Of a stretch of 64,000 nucleotides of DNA, positions 17,429 through 26,831 are shown one piece after another; position 1 is the stretch's first letter, and every line of letters starts with the position of its first letter. Below the pieces are notes generated by a model. It saw only the letters and a list, made by a program, of their open reading frames with translations, did not search any database and was not told the DNA's origin. Source of the stretch: Nocardia transvalensis. Its GTDB lineage: Bacteria > Actinomycetota > Actinomycetes > Mycobacteriales > Mycobacteriaceae. The stretch spans positions 496,001-560,000 of the forward strand of contig NZ_JADLQQ010000003.1 in the NCBI RefSeq assembly GCF_015477765.1, read 5' to 3'. The position numbers were made by a program, and so were the translations under genes.

Positions 17429-20320
17429 TCAGGCGACCACGTTGACCAGGCGGCCCGGGACGACGATCACCTTGCGGGGTTGCTTGCCGTTCAGGAACTC
17501 CAGGAGTTTTTCGTCGGACAGGGCGGCGGCTTCGACCGTTTCGGGGTCGGCGTCGGCGGGGACGCTGACGCGGCTGCGGACCTTGCCGTTGACCTGGATC
17601 GGGTATTCGACGGAATCCTCTACCAACAGAGCGGGATCGGCGACCGGGAACGGGCCGTGTGCCAGGGCGGTGGTGTGGCCCAGGCGCTCCCACAGTTCCT
17701 CGGCGATGTGCGGGGCCACGGGGGCCAGCATCAGCACCAGCGGTTCCACCACCGAGCGCGGGGCACCCTGCGGGTACTCCTTGGTCAGATGGTTGGTCAG
17801 CTCGATCAGCTTGGCGCCGGCGGTGTTGTCGCGCAGTGCGGCGTAGTCGGCGTCGACGCCGTCGATCGTCTTGTGCAGCAGCCGCAGCGTGGCCGCGGCG
17901 GGTTCGGCATCGGTGACCCGCACCCCGCCGGTCTCCTCGTCGACCACCAGTCGCCACACCCGCTGCAGGAACCGATGCGCACCCACCACATCCTTGGTCG
18001 CCCACGGGCGGGAGGTGTCCAGCGGTCCCATCGACATCTCGTAGAAGCGGAAGGTGTCCGCGCCGTACAGGTCGTACATCTCGTCCGGCGAGACGGCGTT
18101 CTTCAGCGATTTGCCGATCTTGCCGTACTCCTGGAACACCTCGATCTCCACGCCGGATTCGTTGGTCCAGAAGAACTTCCCGTCCCGCTCGACCACCTCG
18201 GCCGCGGGCACGTAGGCGCCGCGCTCGTCAGTGTAGGCGTAGGCCTGGATATAGCCCTGGTTGAACAGCCGCCGATACGGCTCCGAGCTCGAGACCTCAC
18301 CCAGATCGAACAGCACCTTCTGCCAGAACCGCGAGTACAGCAGGTGCAGCACCGCATGCTCGACACCGCCGACGTACAGATCGACACCGCCCGGATCGTT
18401 CGGGCCGTGCACATCGGGGCGCGGGCCCAGCCAGTAGCGCTCGTTCTCCGGTGCGGCCAGTGCCTCGTGGTTGGTCGGATCGGTGTAGCGCAGCTGATAC
18501 CAGGAACTACCCGCCCAGTTCGGCATGACATTGGTGTCGCGCCGATACTTCTTGGGCCCGTCGCCCAGATCCAGTTCGACCGTCACCCAGTCGGTGGCCT
18601 TGGCCAGCGGCGGAGACGGCTCGGAATCGGCGTCGTCCGGATCGAAGGTGACCGGCGCGAAGTCCTGCACGTCCGGAAGTTCCACCGGCAGCATGGATTC
18701 CGGCAGGGCATGCGGTCGATCGTGCTCGTCGTAGACGACCGGGAACGGTTCGCCCCAGTATCGCTGCCGGGCGAACAGCCAGTCCCGCAGCTTGTACTGC
18801 ACGGTTCCCGTGCCGTGGCCGTCCTTCTCCAACTGCTCGACGACCTTCACCTTGGCCGTCTCCACGTCCAGGCCGTTCAGGTAGTCGGAGTTCACCAGCG
18901 TGCCCTCGCCGGTGTACGCCCCGGTCGCCACGCTGGCACCCGGATGCTTTTCGCCGGGGGGCGCAATGACTTCCACGATCGGCAGGCCGAAGGCGGTCGC
19001 GAATTCCCAGTCCCGCTGATCGTGGCCGGGCACCGCCATGATGGCGCCGGTGCCGTAGCCGCTCAGCACGTAGTCGGCGATGAAGATCGGCAGCTGCTCG
19101 CCGTTGACCGGGTTGGTGGCGTAGGCGCCCAGGAAGACACCGGTCTTGTCCTTGTTCTCCTGGCGCTCCAGATCCGACTTCGCGGCGATCGAGGTGCGGT
19201 ATGCCGCAACGGCTTCCGCCGGGGTGGGGGACTGGAAGGTCCAGTGCGGATCGACACCCGCCGGCCACTGCGCGGTCACCAGGCGGTCCACCAACTCGTG
19301 TTCCGGAGCCAGGACGACATACGTTGCGCCGAACAGCGTGTCGGGCCGGGTGGTGAAGACCTCGACGGTCTCGCCATCGGCCGCGAAGCGCACCTGCGCG
19401 CCCCGCGAGCGCCCGATCCAGTTGCGCTGCATGGCCTTCACGTTCTCCGGCCAGTCCAGCAGCTCCAGATCGTCCACCAGCCGATCGGAATAGGCGGTGA
19501 TGCGCATCATCCACTGCCGCAGCCGCTTGCGGAACACCGGGAAGTTGCCGCGCTCACTGCGGCCTTCGGCGGTGACCTCCTCGTTCGACAGCACCGTGCC
19601 CAGCCCCGGGCACCAGTTGACCACCGAATCGGACAGATACACCAGGCGGTAGGAGTCCAGCACCTCGCTGCGCTCGGCCTGCGACAGCTCCGCCCAGGCC
19701 CGCCCGTCCGGCGTTTCCCGCTTCCCGGAGGCGAATTCGGCCTCCAGGTCCGCGATCGGCCGCGCCTTGTTCGCCTCGGTGTCGTACCAGGCGTTGTAGA
19801 TGCGCAGGAAGATCCACTGCGTCCACTTGTAGAACTCGGGATCGGTGGTCGCGAACGAGCGTCGGCTGTCGTGGCCCAGACCCAGCCGGGACAGTTGGCG
19901 ACGCATATTGGTGATATTCGCCTCCGTCGTCGCCCGCGGGTGGGCGCCGGTCTGCACCGCGTACTGCTCGGCGGGCAGGCCGAAGGCGTCGTAACCCAGG
20001 GCGTGCAGGACGTTTCGGCCGTGCATGCGGTGATAGCGCGCGAACACGTCGGTGGCGATATAGCCCAGCGGGTGGCCGACGTGCAGGCCCGCGCCCGACG
20101 GGTACGGGAACATGTCCTGGATGAACAGCTTGTCGCGCGGTGTCTCACCCCGCAGCGGGCCCACCGGATTCGGCGCGTGGAAGGTGCCGCGCTCCTCCCA
20201 TGCCTGCTGCCATTTGCGTTCGATTCGCCCGGCCAGGTCGGCGCTGTAGCGGTGTGCAGGCACGTCGCTGTCACCGGTCGCCACGGCGCCGGTCGTTTCG
20301 GTTACACGAGTGTCCTGCAC
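17429..20320 (-). CDS. leuS: leucine-tRNA ligase
   Basis: Leucyl-tRNA synthetase, class I, 963 residues. The ATP site HVGH is at residues 80-83 in [16 protein letters not shown], followed by [19 protein letters not shown]. The editing domain shows [21 protein letters not shown] and the tyrosine-glycine loop [21 protein letters not shown]. The second ATP motif reads KIGKS in [17 protein letters not shown], the usual variant of KMSKS here. I use the GTG at 20320, preceded by AAGGCAGGA, because the upstream extension to 20419 has no family similarity. Cytoplasmic, essential. The 130-base gap to the divergent SdpI-like gene holds the promoters; I saw no T-box. Confidence 0.96.
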   Translation of the reverse strand: MQDTRVTETTGAVATGDSDVPAHRYSADLAGRIERKWQQAWEERGTFHAPNPVGPLRGETPRDKLFIQDMFPYPSGAGLHVGHPLGYIATDVFARYHRMHGRNVLHALGYDAFGLPAEQYAVQTGAHPRATTEANITNMRRQLSRLGLGHDSRRSFATTDPEFYKWTQWIFLRIYNAWYDTEANKARPIADLEAEFASGKRETPDGRAWAELSQAERSEVLDSYRLVYLSDSVVNWCPGLGTVLSNEEVTAEGRSERGNFPVFRKRLRQWMMRITAYSDRLVDDLELLDWPENVKAMQRNWIGRSRGAQVRFAADGETVEVFTTRPDTLFGATYVVLAPEHELVDRLVTAQWPAGVDPHWTFQSPTPAEAVAAYRTSIAAKSDLERQENKDKTGVFLGAYATNPVNGEQLPIFIADYVLSGYGTGAIMAVPGHDQRDWEFATAFGLPIVEVIAPPGEKHPGASVATGAYTGEGTLVNSDYLNGLDVETAKVKVVEQLEKDGHGTGTVQYKLRDWLFARQRYWGEPFPVVYDEHDRPHALPESMLPVELPDVQDFAPVTFDPDDADSEPSPPLAKATDWVTVELDLGDGPKKYRRDTNVMPNWAGSSWYQLRYTDPTNHEALAAPENERYWLGPRPDVHGPNDPGGVDLYVGGVEHAVLHLLYSRFWQKVLFDLGEVSSSEPYRRLFNQGYIQAYAYTDERGAYVPAAEVVERDGKFFWTNESGVEIEVFQEYGKIGKSLKNAVSPDEMYDLYGADTFRFYEMSMGPLDTSRPWATKDVVGAHRFLQRVWRLVVDEETGGVRVTDAEPAAATLRLLHKTIDGVDADYAALRDNTAGAKLIELTNHLTKEYPQGAPRSVVEPLVLMLAPVAPHIAEELWERLGHTTALAHGPFPVADPALLVEDSVEYPIQVNGKVRSRVSVPADADPETVEAAALSDEKLLEFLNGKQPRKVIVVPGRLVNVVA

Positions 20321-20451
20321 GGTCCTGCCTTCTTGTTCGCCGACATCCCCGGATAAAGGTCGCTCACCAGGGTAAAGCGTGCCCGTGTCCGGACCCAAAA
20401 AGGGCCGCCCTGCCCGCACGTCGCCCGCGGGCGCCGGGTAGCGTGGGCGGA

Positions 20452-20859
20452 GTGTTCGTGGTGGCTGTGATCCTGTTCGTGCTGGCGGCGGTGGCCGTCG
20501 TCACCGGGGTACTGGGGTTGACCGGTGCACTGCCCCGCAATCGGTTCTTCGGAGTGCACACCGACGCGGCGCTGAGCTCGGAAGAGATCTTCCGGATCGC
20601 CAACCGGGTCGCCGCTCCCACCTCGATCGGTGCCGGTGTGTTGCTGGCGGCGGGTGGTCTGGTGGCACTGGCCGCGGGCGGTGTGATCGGGATCGGGGCC
20701 GCGGTGGTCGCCGCGGTGATCGCCCTGTTCGCGCTCGGCGCCGGGGCCAATGCGGCAGCGCAGTCCATTGCGGGCCTGGCTCCGGCTCCGCAGGTCGGCG
20801 GCTGTGGTCAGGCGTGCGGTGCCTGCTCACTGCGCGACGCCTGCCAACCCGCGAATTGA
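20452..20859 (+). CDS. SdpI-like small membrane protein
   Basis: Protein of 135 residues with three hydrophobic helices. The segment [32 protein letters not shown] between helices is the SdpI-family signature (normally NxxxGxRTxxT...A), found in Bacillus SdpI, the immunity protein against the SdpC toxin, and in many actinobacterial proteins of unknown role. The C-terminus is cysteine-rich ([16 protein letters not shown], five cysteines), unusual for the family. GTG at 20452 is the likely start; 20443 is in frame. Followed 37 bases on by the HAD gene. No toxin gene is nearby, so an immunity role is not supported. Confidence 0.72.
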   Translation: MFVVAVILFVLAAVAVVTGVLGLTGALPRNRFFGVHTDAALSSEEIFRIANRVAAPTSIGAGVLLAAGGLVALAAGGVIGIGAAVVAAVIALFALGAGANAAAQSIAGLAPAPQVGGCGQACGACSLRDACQPAN

Positions 20860-20896
20860 GTTGTCGGTCGGATGATCGACTGGTTAGCGTGACCTT

Positions 20897-21508
20897 GTGG
20901 CGCGCGGATTGACGGTCGGGTTCGACCTCGACATGACCCTGATCGACTCGCGTCCCGGCATCCGTGCCTGCTATGCGGCCCTGTCCGCGCGCACCGGCAC
21001 GTATATCGACTGCGATCTGACGATCACCCGCCTCGGCCCGCCGCTCGAGCAGGAACTCGCGCACTGGTTTCCCGCCGACCAGATCTCGGCCATGGCCGAC
21101 CTGTATCGCGAGATGTATCCCACCCACGCCATCACCGGCACGGTCATGATGCCGGGTGCGCGGGAGGCGGTCGAGGCCGTGCAGGCCGCCGGTGGTCGCG
21201 CCGTGGTGGTCACCGCGAAATACCAGCCGAATGCCGAACTGCACCTGACGCATCTGGGCATCGCCGCCGACGCGGTGATCGGCGATCTGTGGGCCGAGCG
21301 CAAGGCCCGGGCCCTGCGCGAGCACGGGGCCGCCGTCTACGTCGGTGATCATGTGGGAGACGTGCTCGGCGCGCGAACCGCCGAGGCGTATTCGGTCGCG
21401 GTCACCACCGGGCCGTGCGATTCGGACGAATTGCAGGCGGCGGGAGCCGATGTGGTGCTCGCCGATCTGACGGAATTCCCCGCGTGGTTGCGTGACTACT
21501 GTCGCTGA
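20897..21508 (+). CDS. HAD-superfamily hydrolase, phosphoglycolate-phosphatase-like
   Basis: HAD phosphatase of 203 residues, GTG start. Motif I is GFDLDMTLIDS with the nucleophile DxD near residue 10; a helical cap follows (residues 20-85); motif II is VVVTAKYQ; motif III the lysine in AERKARAL; motif IV YVGDHVGDVLGA. The set is complete, so it should be active, probably on a small phosphate ester. It lies 37 bases after the SdpI-like gene in the same direction and overlaps the 3' end of the convergent cupin gene by 13 bases. Substrate cannot be deduced. Confidence 0.88.
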   Translation: MARGLTVGFDLDMTLIDSRPGIRACYAALSARTGTYIDCDLTITRLGPPLEQELAHWFPADQISAMADLYREMYPTHAITGTVMMPGAREAVEAVQAAGGRAVVVTAKYQPNAELHLTHLGIAADAVIGDLWAERKARALREHGAAVYVGDHVGDVLGARTAEAYSVAVTTGPCDSDELQAAGADVVLADLTEFPAWLRDYCR

Positions 21509-21885
21509 CCCGTCCGGTCCGCGCACTCCGGCGGCGGAATGCTGTGCGACAGCGGGCTGCCCGCGGGATTGATGTAGACGACCGTGAGCATCAGCGGCTT
21601 CGTGCCGCCGTTGCGGGCGAGGTGGGCGTGCCGGGGGCCGCTCTGTTCGCGGAAGACGCGCCAGGGCCGATAGGTCACGGGTAGGCAGTCGGTACCCGGA
21701 TGATCCAGTGCACTCCCGGTGACCAGGACGAACAACGTCCCGTCGTGAAAGTGCCAGCCACTGTCCCCGCCCGGCTCGATGACGGTCTGCCGGAGCACGA
21801 ACTCCCAACGGGCGATCCGCAGGCGGGCCAGCACGCGACTGCGGGTGCCGGTCGCCGGTGCGGGATTGGGCCGGAAGGTTGCCAT
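21496..21885 (-). CDS. small cupin-fold protein
   Basis: Protein of 129 residues with a single cupin barrel: GGDSGWHFHDGTLFVLVTGSALDHPG carries the first metal-binding motif (HxH) and NGGTKPLMLTVVYINPAGSP the second. Such one-domain proteins occur as enzymes, sensors or storage proteins; nothing here fixes the role. The ATG at 21885 is used; the frame is open further upstream. Its 3' end overlaps the HAD gene by 13 bases, tail to tail. Upstream, 21918-21967, lie two copies of GACCGGGCGGGGAAACG spaced 33 bases. Confidence 0.75.
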   Translation of the reverse strand: MATFRPNPAPATGTRSRVLARLRIARWEFVLRQTVIEPGGDSGWHFHDGTLFVLVTGSALDHPGTDCLPVTYRPWRVFREQSGPRHAHLARNGGTKPLMLTVVYINPAGSPLSHSIPPPECADRTGQRQ

Positions 21886-21978
21886 GTGGACATGATCCCC
21901 GCCCGGCCCGCAGAGCGGACCGGGCGGGGAAACGAGGGGGCGCTGCGGCCGACCGGGCGGGGAAACGCGGGGCAAGCG

Positions 21979-22018
21979 AAAGCCACGGCCGGGCGGGTTT
22001 CCATCCGGCCGTGGCTTT
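21979..22018. terminator. strong hairpin terminator of the ABC exporter operon
   Basis: Perfect 14-base stem AAAGCCACGGCCGG/CCGGCCGTGGCTTT around a 12-base loop, 12 bases beyond the stop of the minus-strand ABC permease gene. Read on the minus strand it ends in TTTCGCTT. The best stem in this part of the window. Confidence 0.85.
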
Positions 22019-22030
22019 ACCCCTCGTGGT

Positions 22031-22804
22031 TCAGCTGGTCTTGCGGCGGAATGAGCGGGTGGCCCACAGGTAGCCGACCAGCGCGATGCCCAGGCACCAG
22101 GCCACGGCCACGATCGCGTTGGTGCCGATCTCCGAACCCATCAGCAATCCGCGCAGGGTCTCGGTGATGGGGGTGAAGGGCTGGTACTGCGCAACGTGCC
22201 GCACACCGGTGGGCATGGTGTCGGTGGGCACCAGGCCGCTGCCCAGCATCGGCAGGTAGGTGATGAGGCTGGGCGAATTGCTGGCGGCCTCCACGGTGGA
22301 GGCGGACATGCCGAAGCCTGCCCCGAGCCAGCACAGGGCGAACAGCACCAACCCGAGCATCCCGAAGGCGGCCAGCCACTCGAGCACAGTGGCGTTGGGC
22401 CGGAATCCGAGCAGGAGCGCCACCCCGATCATGAGCGCGAGCCCGATCAGGCCCTGGATCACGGTGCCGATGACCTGGCCGCTGAGCATCGAGGAGTGGG
22501 CAACCGGCAGGGACCGGAAGCGATTCACGAAGCCCTTGGTCATATCGGAGGCGACCGCGACCGACACGACGACGACCATCAGTGCCGGAATCATCAGCAA
22601 CATTCCCGGCGTGAGGTAGTTGAGGTACTTGCCGCCGCCCATACCCTTGCTCACCGCACCACCGAGGATGTAGTTGAACAGCAGGAGCAGACCCACCGGC
22701 ATCACGAGGACGAATCCGGTCATCGAGGGATAGCGCTTGGCGTGCAACAGGTTTCGATGCAGCATGGTCTTGGTGTCGACCATGGAATAGGTCATCGTGC
22801 TCAT
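22031..22804 (-). CDS. ABC-2 type exporter permease, DrrB-like
   Basis: Membrane subunit of 257 residues with six hydrophobic helices, ABC2_membrane family as in the daunorubicin exporter DrrB. The first helix is GFVLVMPVGLLLLFNYILGG; RFRSLPVAHSSMLSGQVIGT is the conserved cytoplasmic segment and SPSLITYLPMLGSGLVPTDTMP the late conserved run. The ATG at 22804 overlaps the ATPase stop (ATGA), so the two subunits are co-translated. A strong terminator follows. The exported compound is unknown; drug or lipid export is usual. Confidence 0.88.
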   Translation of the reverse strand: MSTMTYSMVDTKTMLHRNLLHAKRYPSMTGFVLVMPVGLLLLFNYILGGAVSKGMGGGKYLNYLTPGMLLMIPALMVVVVSVAVASDMTKGFVNRFRSLPVAHSSMLSGQVIGTVIQGLIGLALMIGVALLLGFRPNATVLEWLAAFGMLGLVLFALCWLGAGFGMSASTVEAASNSPSLITYLPMLGSGLVPTDTMPTGVRHVAQYQPFTPITETLRGLLMGSEIGTNAIVAVAWCLGIALVGYLWATRSFRRKTS

Positions 22805-23757
22805 CGTGCGGTTTCCTTGTCGGGGATGGATTGTCCGGTGAGGGTGAGGAATACGTCGTCGAGGTCGGGGGTGTGCACGGACAGCGCCTGCGGTTCGACT
22901 CCGATCTCGTCCAGGCGGTCGAGCAGGAAGCGCAGTGACTTCACCGAGCCATCCCCGGGCGTCACCAGGGTGAGTTCGTCGACTTCGGTGGTGTTGCCGA
23001 TGATGCGGGCGGCGGCGGCCAGTTCGGACCGGTCGGCGAAACTCAGCCGGATATGTCCGCCCGGCACCAGTCGCTTCAACTGATCCGCGGTGCCCTCGGC
23101 GACGATGCGGCCGTGATCGAGGACGGCGATCCGATCGGCCAGTTCGTCGGCCTCCTCCAGATACTGGGTGGTGAGGAAGATCGTGACTCCGCCCGCGACC
23201 AGTTCGCGGATGATGTCCCACATGCCCCGTCGGCTGCGCGGGTCGAGTCCGACGGTCGGTTCGTCGAGGAAGATGATGCGCGGATCGCCGACCAGGGTCA
23301 TCGCCAGATCGAGTCGACGCGTCATGCCACCGGAATAGCTGCTCGCCGGTTTGTCGGCGGCGTCGACCAGGTCGAAGCGGTGCAGCAGTTCGTCGGCCAG
23401 CCGGCGGCTCTCGCTGCGCGGCAGATGATGCAGATCGCCCATCAGCACCAGGTTTTCGCGACCGGTAAGCAGTTCGTCGACGGCGGCGAACTGGCCGGTC
23501 AGCCCGATCGCCGCCCGCACCGCATCGGGTTCGGCGTCGATATCGTGGCCGCCGACCCGGATCTCGCCGTCGTCGGCGCGCAGCAGCGTCGACAGGATCT
23601 GCACCGTCGTGGTCTTGCCGGCGCCGTTGGGCCCCAGGAGCGAGAAGATGGTGCCCTCGGGGACGGTGAGGTCGATGCTGTCGAGCACGACGTGGTCGCC
23701 GAAGGATTTCCGCAGGCCGGCGACCGAAATCGCCGGGAGGGGATACCCGCTGTACAT
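22801..23757 (-). CDS. ABC exporter ATPase, DrrA-like
   Basis: ATPase of 318 residues for the ABC-2 permease downstream. Walker A GPNGAGKTTT near residue 42, signature YSGGMTRRLDLAMTL, Walker B RIIFLDEPTVGLDP and the switch region FLTTQYLEEADELADRIAVLDHG are those of daunorubicin-resistance type ATPases. The C-terminal 90 residues form the DUF4162 region. ATG at 23757 follows GGAAGGA. It is 120 bases after the EXLDI gene on the same strand, so the three may share a transcript from the palindrome-bearing promoter at 24426. Confidence 0.9.
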   Translation of the reverse strand: MYSGYPLPAISVAGLRKSFGDHVVLDSIDLTVPEGTIFSLLGPNGAGKTTTVQILSTLLRADDGEIRVGGHDIDAEPDAVRAAIGLTGQFAAVDELLTGRENLVLMGDLHHLPRSESRRLADELLHRFDLVDAADKPASSYSGGMTRRLDLAMTLVGDPRIIFLDEPTVGLDPRSRRGMWDIIRELVAGGVTIFLTTQYLEEADELADRIAVLDHGRIVAEGTADQLKRLVPGGHIRLSFADRSELAAAARIIGNTTEVDELTLVTPGDGSVKSLRFLLDRLDEIGVEPQALSVHTPDLDDVFLTLTGQSIPDKETAR

Positions 23758-23877
23758 GGGCGTCCTTCCATCAATGAATAGGGATGAATGCATGGGTCGA
23801 CCGAGCCGTGACCGCGGAAGCGTGCGGTCAAGGTCTGGTCGGTGTTGCTCGGTTGTGCGGGCCGCCGGGCCCGTCGG

Positions 23878-24414
23878 TCAGATGTCGAGATCCTCGATCT
23901 GCGGATGTTCCGCCAGGTCGAGCACCCGCGCGTAGAGCGTGTCCGGAATCCTCCCCTTCAGGTCTGTCACCGAGTCGTAGATGTCGAGGCTGAAGTCACC
24001 CCAGTCGGGATCGCCCACGCCGAGCAGGCGGCGCCAGTCCGTCAGCTCCTTGAGCCAGTTCTTCTGGGCCTGCGTGTTGCGGATCTGCGTAGGCATCTCC
24101 GCCCACTTGCTGTACTGGGTGTGCAGCGCGAACTTGCCCTTCCGGGTGCGGAAGACGCGAATGCGCTCCCACTGCTTATCGTTGACGTCGCGCCATTCAC
24201 CCAGCAGTGCGCCGGAGAAGCGGACCTGGCGGGTGCCGCTGCTGCCGACCCGGACGACGACCTCGTCGTAACCTTCCTGTCGGCCCTCCTCCAGTTCGAT
24301 GAACCGGCGCAGCGCCGTCACGATCGCGCCGGACAGATTGCCGCCGACCAGCTCCTGTGCGCGCTGGAACAGGGGCAGATCGTCGTCGGATACGTACACG
24401 GTCTTGTTGGGCAT
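23878..24414 (-). CDS. EXLDI family protein
   Basis: Protein of 178 residues ending EDLDI, an exact match to the C-terminal E-x-L-D-I that names the EXLDI family (TIGR04342), of unknown function. The N-terminus MPNKTVYVSDDDLPLFQRAQELVGGNLSGAIVTALRRFIE resembles a ribbon-helix-helix or Arc-like module, hinting at DNA binding or toxin-antitoxin ancestry; that is inference. The middle is rich in charged and aromatic residues (KQWERIRVFRTRKGKFALHTQYSKWAEM). It lies upstream of the DrrAB-like exporter on the same strand and has a palindrome 12 bases before its start, suggesting autoregulation. Confidence 0.8.
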   Translation of the reverse strand: MPNKTVYVSDDDLPLFQRAQELVGGNLSGAIVTALRRFIELEEGRQEGYDEVVVRVGSSGTRQVRFSGALLGEWRDVNDKQWERIRVFRTRKGKFALHTQYSKWAEMPTQIRNTQAQKNWLKELTDWRRLLGVGDPDWGDFSLDIYDSVTDLKGRIPDTLYARVLDLAEHPQIEDLDI

Positions 24415-24425
24415 GACTCCACTAT

Positions 24426-24445
24426 ATGTAGACGTATACGTACAT
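24426..24445. promoter_or_regulatory. candidate operator upstream of the EXLDI gene
   Basis: Arms ATGTA and TACAT ten bases apart, with the perfect 10-base palindrome ACGTATACGT (24432-24441) inside. It sits 12 bases before the start codon, in the only AT-rich patch nearby. Position and symmetry suit a repressor site, possibly for the EXLDI protein itself or a TetR-type regulator elsewhere. Confidence 0.5.
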
Positions 24446-24658
24446 GCAAGGCTCGGGCGCGATGGGGCCGGTGAACGCCTGCTTTCGCGTATCGACGTGC
24501 TGATCACCCAGACGCAGCTGCCGACCAATCCGGTGATGGGCTGTGGCCCCACTCGCGCAGGCGCCCGTGCCCGGCGACGGCTGCGGTGTCGGGCTCGCAA
24601 CGGCTCGGTCGTGCTGATGGCGGCCTTCGCGCATGCCGGGGATTTCGCGGGAGCGGCG

Positions 24659-25352
24659 GCGGTGCGCTACGACCTGACCCTGAGCGAGAACCCTTTCCCC
24701 CATTGCCTTCGGTGCTCGAGGCGATGCGGCACGCGCTGGGCCGCGCCAACCGATGTCCGGAATTCCTGCCCCAGCGACTGCCCTGCCTGATCGCCGACCA
24801 TCACCGTGGTGCGCGCCGGCGAGCTGAAGGCGTTCCTGTTCGGAATTCCTGGCGACGTGCCTGTGGTGCTGGACGAGGCGTACGTCGAATTCCTGGTGCC
24901 ACCGATACTCTCGATCACCTGGAGCTCATCGCGCGCTATCCGAATCTGCTGGTGTTGCGCACCTTCTTCAAGGCCTACGGCCTGGCCGGGCTGCGCATCG
25001 GCTACGCGTTCGGGCAGGCCGAACTGGTGCGTCGGGTGCGCAGGCTGCAGCTCCCCTCCGGGGTTCCGGAGACGGCGGCGGCCTCGTATGCCGCCGGGGC
25101 CGAGCTGTCCGAGCGGATCCTGCGCATCACCACCGAGCGAGAGATGTTGCGAATATCGTTGCGCAGCAACGGTATCCGGGTCCCGCGCAGCCGGGCGAAC
25201 TTCCTCTACCTGCCGGGCCCGGGCATTGTCGAGGCGCCGGCGCGGGCCGGTATCGCGGCCAAGAGTTATCCGGACGGGAGCGCCCGCGTTGCCGTCGGCG
25301 ACCCCGACGCGGCTGCGGCGGTGCGCCACGTGCTGGAAAGTGGTGCGCCGGA
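24659..25352 (+). pseudogene. HisC/Pat-type aminotransferase remnant, frameshifted and internally deleted
   Basis: Remains of a PLP-dependent histidinol-phosphate or aromatic aminotransferase. Recognisable pieces in order: RYDLTLSENPFP in one frame, then after a lost base near 24698 PPLPSVLEAMRHALGRANR in another, LPQRLPCLIADHH, then a jump (about 110 residues missing near 24800) to TVVRAGELKAFLFGIPGDVPVVLDEAYVEFLVP in a third frame, then after a second shift near 24900 DTLDHLELIARYPNLLVLRTFFKAYGLAGLRIGYAFG to ESGA. The PLP lysine is in FKAYG, normally SKAYG. The intact family has about 350 residues. No single frame can make an enzyme. The reading frame then runs into the 3' end of rslA on the other strand. 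Confidence 0.85.
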
Positions 25353-25424
25353 GGGTATTCGGCGCTCGCTTCGCCGAGAGGGCACCGGCCTGTGGTCGCT
25401 CACCGTCCGCTCCGACCAGCAGCG

Positions 25425-26174
25425 TCAGGTCGCCGCCCGCAGGATCGTCGTCCCGCTGCTCGACCTGATCTCGACGGACGCGATCTGCCCGGGTGCCAGG
25501 TCCGTGGTTCGCGACAGGGTCAGCGCGTCGCCGGGTCCGGCCGACCATCCGAACAGCTTCGACGCCGCTCCCGCTCGCGGCGTCATCCACAGCTCGAAGT
25601 TCGCCTGATAGGGCGGGCCGACCGTGGCGTACCGGCACGACATCTCCACCGTCGCCTTGCCGTCGGCATCGATCACCTTGACACTGGCCGAGACCGGTGT
25701 CTGGACGACCGGATCCAGCCGACGTTCGGCGACCACCTGGGTGGCGGCGTGTGGCGTGCCGCGTTCGGTCACCGTCACCGTGATCGGCACGGCGATCGCG
25801 ACCGCCGCGGCAGCCGCGACCACCGCCCCGCCGATCGCCGCCAACCGGCCGCGCCGACGATGCTCACGCGTCCGTTCCACCAGCCGGGGAAGTATCTCCG
25901 GCGGGTCCGGGGCGGCGACGGTCTCCGGCTCGTTCGGCTCCGTCAGCGCCAGCGCAACGCTGCCCTCGACCCGGCCGAGCAGGCCCGGCAATCCGGCCAG
26001 CTCCGCCACCGCCGCGCGGCACGAGGGGCAGTGCGCCAGATGTGCCTCGTACTCCAGGCGCTCGGCGCGACCGAGGGCGCCGAGCACGTACGGCCCGTCC
26101 CACGTCGCGTACTCGTCGCCCCGCTCGGGGCCGGCCGCGGCCCGGTCGTCCCAGGGTCGCGGGACGTCCGTCAC
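25425..26174 (-). CDS. rslA: anti-sigma factor, zinc-finger type, RslA-like
   Basis: Membrane anti-sigma factor of 249 residues partnering the upstream sigma gene. The cytoplasmic N-terminus has the ZAS motif (YEAHLAHCPSCRAAVAELAG, about residues 38-57) in which a histidine and two cysteines bind zinc and release sigma on oxidation. A single membrane helix (LAAIGGAVVAAAAAVAIAVPITVTV) is near residues 105-130, followed by an extracellular anti-sigma-K type domain ending VEIRSSSGTTILRAAT. Layout and sequence resemble RslA (Rv0736) of M. tuberculosis. GTG overlaps the sigma stop as GTGA, so the two are co-translated in fixed ratio. Confidence 0.86.
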   Translation of the reverse strand: MTDVPRPWDDRAAAGPERGDEYATWDGPYVLGALGRAERLEYEAHLAHCPSCRAAVAELAGLPGLLGRVEGSVALALTEPNEPETVAAPDPPEILPRLVERTREHRRRGRLAAIGGAVVAAAAAVAIAVPITVTVTERGTPHAATQVVAERRLDPVVQTPVSASVKVIDADGKATVEMSCRYATVGPPYQANFELWMTPRAGAASKLFGWSAGPGDALTLSRTTDLAPGQIASVEIRSSSGTTILRAAT

Positions 26175-26764
26175 TTCGTCACCCCCATCTGCTGTAGTGC
26201 CGAGCGCAGCGCGCGCATGCCGTAATGCATCCGGGACTTCACGGTGCCCTCGGGTATGGCCAATTCCGTCGCGATCTGCTGCGTCGACAGGCCACGGTAG
26301 TAGGCCCGCACGATCACCTCGCGGTGGTCGGTGCTCAGCCGGGCCAGCGCGTCGGCGATCAGCCAGCCGTCCACGGCACGATCCGCTTGATCGGGAGTCG
26401 GCTGCTCGGGCGGCTTGTCGGTGCGGTACTCGCGCCGGCGCCGGGCGCTGCGATGCTCGTCGACGGCCAGATTGCGGGCCACGGTGAACAGCCACGCCCG
26501 CGCGGATGCGGTGGTTTGATCGAGGACGTGCAGGCGCTGCCACGCCCGCAGCAGCGTCTCCTGCACGATGTCCTCGGCCCGCCCCGAATCCCCGACGAGA
26601 CTGTAGGTGTAGCGCCACAGCGCCGTCGCGTGCTCGTCGTAGAGCGCCCGCAGCAGCTGCGCCTGCTCCGAATCGCCGTCCCGGCCGTCCCCGGCCGGCG
26701 AACCGGCACCGCGCGAGGGCCGGGTCTCTGCCCCCTCCCCGGGCGGGCGTGGTGAGCCGGCCAT
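26171..26764 (-). CDS. sigL: ECF RNA polymerase sigma factor, SigL-like
   Basis: Extracytoplasmic-function sigma factor of 197 residues. Region 2 is RALYDEHATALWRYTYSLVGDSGRAEDIVQETLLRAWQRL, region 4 is LSTDHREVIVRAYYRGLSTQQIATELAIPEGTVKSRMHYGMRALR. Both are close to what I remember of M. tuberculosis SigL, which controls envelope, polyketide and redox genes and is held by RslA. A 30-residue glycine- and arginine-rich leader is extra compared with SigL, so the true start may be later. Likely autoregulated; the intergenic DNA before it (26765-26831) is short and ends in a 12-base palindrome, ACATACGTATGT at 26821-26832. Confidence 0.88.
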   Translation of the reverse strand: MAGSPRPPGEGAETRPSRGAGSPAGDGRDGDSEQAQLLRALYDEHATALWRYTYSLVGDSGRAEDIVQETLLRAWQRLHVLDQTTASARAWLFTVARNLAVDEHRSARRRREYRTDKPPEQPTPDQADRAVDGWLIADALARLSTDHREVIVRAYYRGLSTQQIATELAIPEGTVKSRMHYGMRALRSALQQMGVTK

Positions 26765-26831
26765 GTGCTCACCGCGTCAGTCGATAGGGCCGAGGTCGCA
26801 AGGAAGTGCCCACACTCGGTACATACGTATG

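Noticed and set aside
20321..20451. T-box or leader peptide before leuS
   Set aside because: The gap is short, without specifier stem, T-box consensus or a leucine-rich short ORF that I could find.
20452..20859. SdpI-like gene as immunity gene of a toxin system
   Set aside because: No SdpC-like or other toxin gene lies nearby; neighbours are leuS and a housekeeping HAD phosphatase.
24426..24620. Functional N-terminus of an aminotransferase before the pseudogene
   Set aside because: No in-frame family sequence is found before 24659, and frameshifts follow at once.
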